Part shown: piece after piece, positions 54,996-63,120 of the stretch
How positions within the stretch are numbered: position 1 is the stretch's first letter
Layout: each line of letters opens with the position of its first letter
Assembly: GCA_963744875.1 (NCBI GenBank)
Contig: CAVUVQ010000021.1
Coordinates: 1 to 64,000 of the forward strand
Direction: 5' to 3'
DNA from: JACDAE01 sp963744875
Lineage (GTDB): Bacteria > Chloroflexota > Ktedonobacteria > Ktedonobacterales > Ktedonobacteraceae
DNA: 64,000 bases
The notes under the pieces: generated by a model
Database searches by the model: none
The model's input: the letters and a program-made list of their open reading frames with translations, nothing else
Told to the model about the DNA's origin: nothing
Made by a program: the position numbers and the translations under genes

Positions 54996-55819
54996 ATGTC
55001 CATAATGCATCCCCACCATCACCATCCGCAACCAAAACCCACTGCTGCGCACAACGCTTGCAGACGGAATGGGATCACTTTGAGGAGATGTCTACCACGC
55101 GCCTGCTCCTGCTCGTGCTTGCCAAGTATTCTTTTGCTCGTCGTCGATCCTCTGGTCCCGATACTGGCCTATCTTCTGCAGGTCTGGGCAGGATCGCCAG
55201 GGTACTGGCGCGAGCGCTGGGCCGGTCTTGTGGTCCGGAGCCAAACAAAGTGGTATCGTGTTGGCAGCCCTGGCGCTCTATCTGCTCCTCGATCACGCAC
55301 AGGTCGTGGCTTGTCCCAACCATCACGTTTCACCTTCAACTGTTCTGGCAAACACATTTACCCGGAACGCTTTCGCTCTCGCTGCTCGATGGGCGGGATC
55401 TGCTGGCACGTTCCTTCCTACTCTTGCCGTTGGCCCCAATCGTGGCTGTCTATTATGAACGTATCGATCCTCGCACAGTGGAGGCTTGAAGCGTGTCCTC
55501 ATGCCCAATGACTCTGAAGCCCAAACCCCCAACCTCAGACACCAGCCGCCTCCATCGACTCCCGCGCCCCACGTGCGGCAACAACACCCACGACACCCGC
55601 CACACACTACACCACCAAAGAAAACAACACCCCAAGATGCAACGGCCAGCAGACCAGATCACCATTGAGAGCTTTCTTGCCACTGATCCTGTCAGAAGAG
55701 AAAACACGAGGTCACATCCTCGCCAACACAACCAACCACGAATGGGCCGCACCAAACGGGCATGGCCTACAAAAAACGCAGTGAAGAAAAACATTGATTG
55801 GGATGACCTTCAAGAGTGA
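54996..55819 (+). pseudogene. Frameshifted membrane protein, possibly conjugation-related
   Basis: Starts at ATG 54996 after TTGAGGAGTATCTGCC. The recovered order across frames is: His/Pro start, MSTTRLLLLVLAK, ILLLVVDPLVPILAYLLQVW, a basic loop (YWRERWAGLVVRSQTKWY), GIVLAALALYLLLDHAQ, LLARSFLLLPLAPIVAVYYE then RIDPRT, then LKRVLMPNDSEAQTPN, a Pro-rich stretch and IESFLATDPVRRENTRS. The membrane helices and the ERIDPRT junction recall the N-terminus of mobilisation/coupling proteins, but no ATPase motif is present, so this is a guess. Four or more breaks. Confidence 0.4.
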
Positions 55820-55839
55820 GCGAGAAAGGAGAGGTCCGG

Positions 55840-57023
55840 ATGCAAGACAAGGAACAGGGGGCATTACAGGTCACCCAAAGACTTCAAACGGATTACAGGT
55901 GCCCACGAAATCCTTGCCTCGCTCGCGTTGGCCGAGGCGCTGAATGGTCTGGTCATGGTGTTTCTTGGAACGTGGGTGACTCCCATTGCCTGGTGGGGCC
56001 TCAAATTTGTTGGCCGATGGTTCCACGGGAGCATCCTCTTCGATATCGGCTTCCTTCTGTTTGTTGTCTGTTTGGCTCGCGGCCTGACCCGGCAGCATCA
56101 ATTGCGTAAGATTTTTGACAAGAACAAGACGGCGGCTGACGCCTGGGATAGCCCGGGCGTGTTCATGCTCTTGACGGTCTTCCTGATCATCGTCCTGAGA
56201 CTTTTGCCCTGGGGATGGATGGATATCCCAGTACCTATCATTCCGACGTATCCATTGGAACCCATTCCGTGGCCACCAATCCACCCCTTTCTCCCGGCGC
56301 ATGGATCACGGTGGTCCTGCTGCTGCTCGTCCACCTACGTATACTTCCACCTTACCCGCAAAGACAAGAGAGGGGCTTGCCTACTCCCGTGCTCATCCAG
56401 GAGGCAATCGTACCCGTTTGATCGATCAAGCATACGGCTTCTATGAGCGCGGCCTGGCTCGCTTTGCTCCACCTCCCGTTCACCTCAACGTCCCAGCATC
56501 CTTTCTCTATTTTGAAGCCAATGAACTGCCCGAACGGTTAGAACGTGCCATCTTTTGGGTCGACGCGGAGTCCCTGGTCATCTCCGGGGCGCTGCTGGGT
56601 CCGGACGAAGAACAAGCCGCGATGCTCTTACCCTCCTCGCCCGCCAGTTGTATGACAAGAATAGCCTCACCCTCACCGTCGAACGCGTCCTCAAGTGGAT
56701 CTATCTGGCCGAGAAACGATGGTATACACAATTGCTCCTGTGCTTCACGCTCCTCATTGCGTATTTCGCACAAAGCGCTGGAAAAAACTAGAGCGCGATC
56801 GGGTCGAAGATCGCGACCGCTTCGCCTACTGGTGTGGAGAAGAAAACGGCTGCACAAACTGCTGCGCCAACAACAAGAGCTTCTGACTGCACAGAAAATC
56901 CCAGACAACGCCATTCCACCACTCCACGAACGCATTGATCATCTGGAAGCATTGATGAAACAAGAGGCCCGCCAGGTCGACAAATTAAAAGGCAGCCTCC
57001 CACCAGCACCACCAACAGCCTAA
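55840..57023 (+). pseudogene. Frameshifted multi-pass protein resembling a catalytically dead M48 peptidase
   Basis: ATG 55840 follows AAAGGAGAGGTCCGG. The recovered frames give four helices (GLVMVFLGTWVTPIAWWGL, FDIGFLLFVVCLARGL, FMLLTVFLIIVLRLLPWGW, WITVVLLLLVHLR), then LIDQAYGFYERGLARFAPPP, AIFWVDAESLVISGALLG and RDRFAYWCG near the end. The layout resembles HtpX/M48 proteins, but the zinc site HExxH is absent (LLARQLYDKN at that place). Several frame breaks. The tail is a Lys/Gln helix and a Pro-rich end. Confidence 0.4.
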
Positions 57024-57287
57024 ATGAAAAGAGAGAGAACCAGAGAAGAGTCAGAAATTGACCGGCCTGTCCGTTGTATTGAAGACATACTCTGCAACGG
57101 CACGAGAGGCCACGGTAACCTCTTTGCACTGGCGCTTTCCATCGCTCTGACAGCGCTGTGACAACGCTTTTCTGAAGACAAAATGAGCAATCGTCACGAC
57201 TTGGGAGAGCTGGCCGAAGCTGACGATTGCCTTGAAGAAACGAAAACCTGCACGTTTCCGTTACAGAAGGGGCACACGGCCAGACGG
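57024..57287. promoter_or_regulatory. Leader-like region with the shared operator and a 42-bp palindrome
   Basis: TTGACCGGCCTGTCCGTTG and TGTGACAACGCTTTT as at 53.8-53.9 kb, then the 42-bp palindromic unit at 57188-57229. A short open frame here (57183-57374) has no ribosome site and is not called. Confidence 0.45.
57188..57229. repeat. 42-bp palindromic unit, copy 2 (inverted)
   Basis: CAATCGTCACGACTTGGGAG...AGCTGACGATTG. Opposite orientation to the other three copies, judged from the GAGCTGGCC/GGCCAGCTC centre. Confidence 0.65.
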
Positions 57288-57566
57288 TTACTTCTGTATG
57301 TTCTCCATTGGGACGTGATCACCAGATCCATCCTTGCTGGCAGGCGAGACATCCGGAGAAGCAGCCGCACATAAGAGATCACGAGCCAGGACAACACATT
57401 CTTCAACCGTCAAGGCCACACCAATTTCATAGGATGGGGCATGCAGAAGATTCTCAGACGTGTTACTCAGTTTGAGAAAAATGAGATGTGGGACACTTAA
57501 AAGCGTAATCTTCTCTCCATGAGTCAGCTGCTGCTCACTTCTCTGACGGTCTTGCGTGATAACCAT
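57288..57566 (-). CDS. Hypothetical 92-residue protein
   Basis: Start after GAGGGGGTGTTCA. Contains KITLLSVPHLIFLKLSNTSE and IGVALTVEECVVLARDLLCA, which look like strand and helix, and no membrane segment. Overlaps the end of the HNH gene by 43 bases in the same direction, so it is probably its operon partner. No known domain. Confidence 0.5.
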   Translation of the reverse strand: MVITQDRQRSEQQLTHGEKITLLSVPHLIFLKLSNTSENLLHAPSYEIGVALTVEECVVLARDLLCAAASPDVSPASKDGSGDHVPMENIQK

Positions 57567-57985
57567 TGAACACCCCCTCTTTCTCTTCTTCTCATTCGCT
57601 TGAGGAAGACGTAGCAGTTCCGGCTGCCGCTTTCCCTTTTTCGGGCATCCAGATACCGGCGTATCTGCTGCATACGTTCAGCGGGGACGTGAGAGACCTG
57701 TTCTGATGAGAGATTCCCTTTGAGCGAATTGCACTTTACGCAGCTAGGGACGCAATTATCAATGCAGGATCCTCCACCAGTTGCCAAAGGGGTATAATGA
57801 TCAATAGTGAAATAAGGCTTCAAGTCATCATACTTTCTACCACAATAGGCACAAGAAAAATCAAAATCTTCTAGGGCTTCTTGCCACTCTTCCGTCGTGA
57901 TGTCAGCACGTCGTCCTAATTTACGAGCTCTATTACGTGCATTGCGGACCTGCGTCGTGATATTGCTTCCCATTGCTCTCCTCAC
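57524..57985 (-). CDS. HNH endonuclease
   Basis: 149-153 residues. A start at MGSNITTQ (57973, GAGGAG before it) is preferred to the upstream GTG. Zinc and active-site motif: CAYCGRKYDDLKPYFTIDHY (Cys pair, Asp-His), TPLATGGGSCIDN, VPSCVKCNSLKG (second Cys pair). A nicking or homing-type nuclease; with the neighbouring membrane gene it overlaps by one codon. Not tied to a visible intron. Confidence 0.8.
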   Translation of the reverse strand: MRRAMGSNITTQVRNARNRARKLGRRADITTEEWQEALEDFDFSCAYCGRKYDDLKPYFTIDHYTPLATGGGSCIDNCVPSCVKCNSLKGNLSSEQVSHVPAERMQQIRRYLDARKRESGSRNCYVFLKRMRRRERGGVQWLSRKTVREVSSS

Positions 57986-58209
57986 GTCCTATTCTTCTTT
58001 CTAAGATAACAGAGGCTCCAAATCGCCTGCGCCAGAAGGGCCGTGACGAAGAGGAAAAAGAGGGCTATCGTCAGCTTCGGCCAGCTCCACCAGGGTGTGA
58101 CGATTGGTCCTGCAACACTGCCTCTTTCGGACCCTGGGTATACTGAAAACAGAGCTGATATGTCGCTGGTTCGCCGATCATTGGTGTCTAAGAGAGGCAT
58201 ACGTGGCAT
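57982..58209 (-). CDS. Small membrane protein upstream of the HNH gene
   Basis: 75 residues with one helix (LTIALFFLFVTALLAQAIWS) and a basic end. The stop overlaps the HNH start. A 42-bp palindromic unit (58065-58106) lies inside it. An overlapping rightward frame is an alternative reading. Confidence 0.42.
   Translation of the reverse strand: MPRMPLLDTNDRRTSDISALFSVYPGSERGSVAGPIVTPWWSWPKLTIALFFLFVTALLAQAIWSLCYLRKKNRT
58065..58106. repeat. 42-bp palindromic unit, copy 3
   Basis: CTATCGTCAGCTTCGGCCAG...GTGTGACGATTG. One base off at the left arm; centre GGCCAGCTCCACC as in copy 4. Confidence 0.65.
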
Positions 58210-58346
58210 TCCTCACGTAATATCATCGGTCATTGCCCGTGCTCACTCCCAATGTGTACATGCAGGCCCGGTTATCTTACGTGATGAATGTGGCCTACGC
58301 TTCTGTCAGCCAGTACTGATTGGTGCCTCGGGAGAGGTATCAGCTT

Positions 58347-58396
58347 AGCCGGAAGGCCGTGTTCACATGGGAATGAGCACGGCCTTCCGGCTTTTT
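58347..58396 (+). terminator. Strong rho-independent terminator
   Basis: AGCCGGAAGGCCGTG (58347-58361) pairs with CACGGCCTTCCGGCT (58378-58392), followed by T-run. It would stop rightward transcription before the TIR gene. Confidence 0.75.
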
Positions 58397-58556
58397 CCAT
58401 TCCAGCGCCCTTCGAGCGAAGTGGTAACGTGCACGTGCCCAATCGCGTTACCATTGCCCTTTCGTAACACAAAAACCGTCACGAAAGCATCGCCAGACGA
58501 GAGATGGGCACTCACCTTGCACATAGCATCATGGCCTAAAAAAGGCGGCTATCTCG

Positions 58557-59150
58557 GTGTATAATGAGGAAATGGAAACAGATATCATGATTTGCAGGAG
58601 CAACTCGCCAGAAGACAGGAGGCTCAGTAAAGGACTCTTGCAGCGTAGTGTGTTGTTCCGAGAAAAAGGCATAAAGATATTCGATATGGCGACCATGGCT
58701 GCCGGCTTACATATGGTACATGAGGCAACAGAAGCAGCTTTATCGTCACGTATCATCATTCTCCTTGCCAGCATAGACTTCCTGACGGATCCCTTCATCG
58801 AGTGGTTAGCGCCCCTCATTTTGTCACGCCATCAACAGGATGAGAGTGACGTATTCATCCTCTCCATACTTTTACGTGATTGCCTTTATTCACATTCGCC
58901 ATTCGCACGCATTCCATTAGTGCATAGTAAACCGATGAGGTTACAATCGTCTGGAGTGCAGGAAAGAATCTGGGAAGATGTATGCAAACAAATATTCACG
59001 ATATTAGGTATCCCAAATGCACCCGCAGAGATTGAAAGCGATCAATATCTACGGACGGTCTACCAGAAACCTCCTAGGCCACCCAAATCTGAAAGTCAGG
59101 TTACTCGATATAATTGGATCAGGCACCTTCAACCACGGACTCGGACTTGA
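58557..59150 (+). CDS. TIR-domain protein
   Basis: Up to 197 residues; the ATG at 58572 (METDIMICRS) is likely. TDIMICRSNSPEDRRLSKGL is the first strand region, AALSSRIIILLASIDFLTDP the central strand, then FILSILLRDCLYSHSPFARI and PMRLQSSGVQERIWEDVCKQ. This is the TIR_2 pattern (ILLxSxDFL, IxLRxC). The first box is unlike the usual FISYS. After about residue 155 the frame may shift (the 59017-59304 frame looks coding). Possible NAD-cleaving effector. Confidence 0.5.
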   Translation: MYNEEMETDIMICRSNSPEDRRLSKGLLQRSVLFREKGIKIFDMATMAAGLHMVHEATEAALSSRIIILLASIDFLTDPFIEWLAPLILSRHQQDESDVFILSILLRDCLYSHSPFARIPLVHSKPMRLQSSGVQERIWEDVCKQIFTILGIPNAPAEIESDQYLRTVYQKPPRPPKSESQVTRYNWIRHLQPRTRT

Positions 59151-59395
59151 TGCACAACCACATCAAATACTCTTTGCCACGAAACATGGACAACAGAGAA
59201 TAACCTGTAAGGCATTATATTCCGGAAGCATGACCGTACATGCATCCGGAGGACTCCCTTATGAGGCACTGATAATAGCCAAGAAGAATGATATTCCGCA
59301 GTAGCCATCTATCGCACAAGAAAGAGTCGGCACTTGGCCCTCTTCTCTTTTCTGGTTCTCCTTTGTAGTTAATGACAGAAACCTTACCTTTTTCC

Positions 59396-60613
59396 CTAGA
59401 TCTGCTGGTGCGCCCAACGACTGGCCTGCTCAATGTCCTGCTCATTCAAGCGAATGGCCTGCAAAGTTTCGGTGGCAGCCATTGCATCATCATCGAGCAC
59501 GACGATCCTCGCCATCTTGGTCCCGCGTGGGATCTCAACACATTCCCCTGGATGAGTACAGAGATAGTGTTGGATGGCGGCAACGTGAGTCGTGCCAATG
59601 CTCCGTTGCCCGCGTTTCCCAACAATCCTGGCCCAGAACTGCTTAATGGCTTCCATATCCATCTGGTCCCGGTCACCGCTTGCAAACGTGACGGTGCCCT
59701 GATCATCCATACTCACCAGCGACAAAGCAGGATCTCCCCGATATGGTTCAGTTTCATGGAGATATTGCTGAATAATCGCAATGCGCCGCTGATGGTGTTT
59801 TTCTGCGAAATAGCATTGTTCGCCTGTCTCAATGAATGCCAACAATCGACGCTCACTCAATTCTCTGAGAAATGCGTCCAGTTCCTCTCCGGCGAGGGTT
59901 TTTCCCTGAAAGGGAAGCTTCGTGAGCGCACACCACCGACGAAGTGTGCATTCTAACAATGTGCGTGGAGGGGGAAGATATTTTGCCAGTTCGCGTCGAG
60001 TATCAATCAGTTCCCGTTTGATCTGGCGCAAGTGGCTTTTTTCTTTCACACGTTCTCTGGCCTCCAGCTCTTCATCGACAATCGCTCGCGCAGCGATGAT
60101 CACCTCCGCTAGCGTCGTCTCATATGTCCAGGACTGATAATCCTTCCAGTGTTCAATCCCTTCGCCGATATGGTACGTGTCGAGCGCTCGGTAGCCGAGC
60201 AGCTGGCCCACTGCCAGAAACTGCTGCCCGATCTTCTCACGATCATCCAGATCAACGACCTTTCGATATTCTGACAGTTGCATCTGCAGATACGTAACAC
60301 GCTCCCCCATCGCATCACTGCCTTGCACCTGACTGATTTCCTCATCAATGGCAACCGCCAGGCGCAAGAGATCTGACGCCCCTTGCTCTTTCAGTGTACG
60401 TTCCAGAATATTGCGCAACCGCGGCGAATGATACTTTGTCAGATAATAGTCAAAGCTGGCCTTTTTCGACGCCTGTTCCTGTTCTACGCGTAGGCGATGC
60501 GCAGCCTGCCTACATTTATCGTTGCAATACTCCTTGCGACGATGTCCAGACTTCGTCTCTAGCGGACGCTGGCAATGTTCATACCCGCAATAACGTTGTT
60601 CTTCTTCATGCAT
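59396..60613 (-). CDS. Zinc-knuckle protein of 405 residues, unknown function
   Basis: N-terminal CGYEHCQRPLETKSGHRRKE, then YCNDKCRQAAHRLRVEQEQ, the CxxxxC...YCxxxC knuckle also in the gene at 27733 and, degraded, at 4166. Then a long helical middle (VDEELEARERVKEKSHLRQI) and a C-terminal alpha/beta part (GRDPALS-type; SMDDQGTVTFASGDRDQMD). Intact. The knuckle suggests a DNA-bound protein; nothing more can be said. Confidence 0.6.
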   Translation of the reverse strand: MHEEEQRYCGYEHCQRPLETKSGHRRKEYCNDKCRQAAHRLRVEQEQASKKASFDYYLTKYHSPRLRNILERTLKEQGASDLLRLAVAIDEEISQVQGSDAMGERVTYLQMQLSEYRKVVDLDDREKIGQQFLAVGQLLGYRALDTYHIGEGIEHWKDYQSWTYETTLAEVIIAARAIVDEELEARERVKEKSHLRQIKRELIDTRRELAKYLPPPRTLLECTLRRWCALTKLPFQGKTLAGEELDAFLRELSERRLLAFIETGEQCYFAEKHHQRRIAIIQQYLHETEPYRGDPALSLVSMDDQGTVTFASGDRDQMDMEAIKQFWARIVGKRGQRSIGTTHVAAIQHYLCTHPGECVEIPRGTKMARIVVLDDDAMAATETLQAIRLNEQDIEQASRWAHQQI

Positions 60614-60746
60614 CTTTTTCTGCTTTCTCGTGGTGCAGTGCTGTCATCGCCTCGATCACCTGCATTTCGATCTAGGGAATCCCTCATTTCTCTGTCCTTG
60701 TAACGCGTACGTGCATCTCCACGTTACCTTTCCGGGTTCATCAAAC

Positions 60747-60788
60747 CAATCGTCATCTCTGGCCAGCTCCACCTGGCTGTGACGATTG
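60747..60788. repeat. 42-bp palindromic unit, copy 4
   Basis: CAATCGTCATCTCTGGCCAG...CTGTGACGATTG, intergenic, upstream of the 405-residue gene. Confidence 0.65.
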
Positions 60789-60824
60789 CACCCTTTCACC
60801 TTATTTCGTGACACAGGCGTACTG

Positions 60825-61787
60825 TCACGATTGCTCTTGCATAGGCGGCTGCCATCCATGGTGCATGTAGTAGGTCACGGCAGATCCCGTAACGACTGCT
60901 TCGCATGCGTTAGGGTCCTGATCGGCAAAGAAGACAAACGCCCATTTTCCATGCTTGGTCGGCCAAATGGTATACCCATAGTCTTCTCCGAGATGATCGC
61001 GCAGACGATCTGCCCACCAGGTCGCTGTTTCGTAGCTATTCCACCCGGCTGTCGGGTCATCGCAGAAGATCATCAGTGCTGGCTCCTGTTCGGATTCGCG
61101 CTCAGAAGGCGCTGAAGCCTCTGAAGGGGTTGGCGATGGCAAATTGTCTGGCTTAGCATACGAGTCATCTTGTTGCACTTCCAGGGGCTCCTCACATGTC
61201 GTCACGGCTTCCTCCTGGTCGTTGGTCATTTCAGCAGCATCACGCATTTCCTCCACGACATGACCATCGGGTTCCGGAGGCTGCGGCGACCACTGCGATT
61301 CTGTAAGAGCAACGAGCAGCTCCACCTTGAGCGCAACGAAGAAATAGGCCATTTTGTTCGAGACTCCCTCTCGACGCGCCCGTTTCGCGGCATCATAGAG
61401 CCAGATGCGGAAATCTTCTTCGGTGAATCCTTTGAGCTGGGCATACTGGTAGAGCTTCGTCGCCTGTGTCAAATTCGACTGGAGGTTGACCATATTGCCC
61501 AACTCCTGCGAAAAGGTCGTGATAATACCTTCTATGGACATCGGATGCTTCTCCGGACGTGGACATGCCTGATACCAGGTCTGCATTGCGTCCACCAGAT
61601 CCATCGGCACTCCCGCTTTCAGCGCCGTTCGCTCAAATGGCGTAAGCTTTTTACTATCTGAAGCTCTTTCTACTTCTTTTGCACGCGCCGCGCCAGCCAT
61701 TTCCTTTTCCGTAGACGGAGGGATTCGATGTTCGATTGGATTCGATATCGTTGATTTCTCCCGTATCCTTCGTATCCTCTTCTGCAC
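60825..61787 (-). pseudogene. Replication protein, C-terminal part
   Basis: The frame from about 61735 reads EHRIPPSTEKEMAGAARAKE, then LTPFERTALKAGVPMDLVDA, QATKLYQYAQLKGFTEEDFR and a linker, ending in DDPTAGWNSYETATWWADRL...KWAFVFF. The N-terminal residues of this frame (MQKRIRRIRE) overlap a linker that reads naturally one frame over (ESKTNPISNPSDEENSDSSG). So this is probably the second half of the protein that starts at 62512. The end domain recurs as a fragment at 29287-29750. Confidence 0.55.
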
Positions 61788-61891
61788 TTCGTATAGTCCC
61801 GTGCGCTATATGACTATACGTTCCCGTAGAAACCCCCAAAACCGTTCCTTTTGTGGTTGCGGCGGAGCCGCTCGAATCTGAGTTCTCTTCA

Positions 61892-62512
61892 TCAGATGGA
61901 TTTGATATCGGATTCGTCTTCGATTCCCTGCCTCATCTGACATCCTCTCCCTGCCTCATCTGACATCCTCTCCCTGTCAAAAGTGTCATCCCTAGTGGGT
62001 AGCTGCATGTGCTTCTCACGCTGCTCTAGCGCATCAAGGTATGCGATAAGACGTTTCAAGAAAGGGGTAAAGTCGTAGCGATTACTGATTTGCTTGCCAT
62101 CGCCAGCAAACTGCTCCAGACTGAGCATAAATCCTTTGTTCCTGAGCCGTTCCAAGTACCTGCGCACCTGGCGCTCGCTCTTCTTCATCTGTGCACAAAT
62201 GTGCTCCACCGATGGCCAGGGATTGCTTTGGTGTGACCACCAGAACGACCAGATCGCCGTCATCACCGCATATTCGGTTGGTGTCATGTAGGAGATCCTC
62301 TCGACGATCGAGATCTCTCCCGTCTCGATATTGAGAACCTCATGTGGAAAGGGATTGCCTGGCACATAGCGATAGTATTTCTGTACCAGTACCGGCAATG
62401 CCGTAAAACCTTGCTTCATCAACTTTGTGCCAAATTTAGCAATCAGCCTATTCTGAAGTGCAGGGTCAAGAGGAGGAGGTTGATTCTTCTTGGATGGTGC
62501 CGCGTTATCCAT
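61892..62512 (-). pseudogene. Replication-initiator-like protein, N-terminal part
   Basis: Start at MDNAAPSKK (62512) after GGAGGT. LVQKYYRYVPGNPFPHEVLN and TPTEYAVMTAIWSFWWSHQS, then a winged HTH (SVEHICAQMKKSERQVRRYL, ERLRNKGFMLSLEQ) and YDFTPFLKRLIAYLDALEQR. The plan suits DnaD/RepA-like plasmid initiators. The frame is thrown off by an exact 23-bp tandem duplication at 61926-61971. Removing it does not by itself link to the 60825 frame; a second shift near 61735 is needed. Confidence 0.6.
61926..61971. repeat. 23-bp tandem duplication inside the replication gene
   Basis: CCCTGCCTCATCTGACATCC(TCT) occurs twice in succession. 23 is not a multiple of 3, so it changes the frame. A clean exact repeat is more like replication slippage than random read error. 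Confidence 0.75.
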
Positions 62513-63120
62513 CATATACCTCCCAGCATCCACTACACTGGAGTTCTAAGAGGAGACGTGGCTCATCCTCTTGGGTCCCATCGGCAAGTTGTACCATAGT
62601 CGTCATTATACAAATCCTTCTTTCTACTTGTACTCTTTTCAATTTGGAGATTGTTATATTCTCAGGCTATAGGATATTGTCCATATTTAGGAAATCGAAG
62701 TGCAAGAGCTAAGTTCTGGCCAGAACCCGTAAATAGATGTTCTCTCTCATCCCCGTAGCTTCTGCTACCAAAGAGGCGCAAAAAGCTCCCTCCCCCGTTT
62801 CAAGAGGTGTTGTAAAACGTAAAATATGAAACCATGCCCCTAGTGTGATAAGCCTCTAGGAAAGGAACACGAGAGGTGTTTGACGGGAATTTCGAAGAGC
62901 GTGTTATACTACCTTCAACAGGAGATTTCCTGAAGGAAGGCAAACACTCCCTATGTTGAAGTAGTGACAATGCTTCAACGTGTGTTTTCATCTCTCCTAT
63001 GAGTTTATGTGCCTGTTGTTCATGATTACGTCATGAGTGCCTCCTGAAAAGGAACCAAGGAAAAGGCCTGACTGCTGAAGTCTGGTATTCTCTCCTCTCG
63101 CTGTGACTGAGAGCCAGATA
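62513..63120. other. Intergenic region with a promoter and a structured RNA candidate
   Basis: TTGACG (62880-62885), 19 bp, TATACT (62905-62910). Just after, ACTACCTTCAACA (62908-62920) pairs with TGTTGAAGTAGT (62954-62965) with one bulge. Further on, GTCTGGTATTC and GCCAGATAC near 63080-63120 can also pair. No open frame fits. The rest of the interval holds nothing clear. Confidence 0.4.
62908..62965 (+). ncRNA. Hairpin RNA candidate
   Basis: A 12-bp stem with one bulged C enclosing about 33 bases. It starts at or within the -10 of the promoter described for this region, so the RNA start would have to lie upstream, or this is a DNA palindrome instead. Confidence 0.3.

Noticed and set aside
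57183..57374. Short frame over the 42-bp palindrome (NRHDLGELAEADD)
   Set aside because: No ribosome site; the same residues arise in all four copies from the palindrome itself, so coding is not needed to explain them.
58043..58348. Rightward frame ending right before the strong terminator at 58347
   Set aside because: Overlaps the small membrane protein and HNH operon; composition is not codon-like, although the terminator position kept it under consideration.
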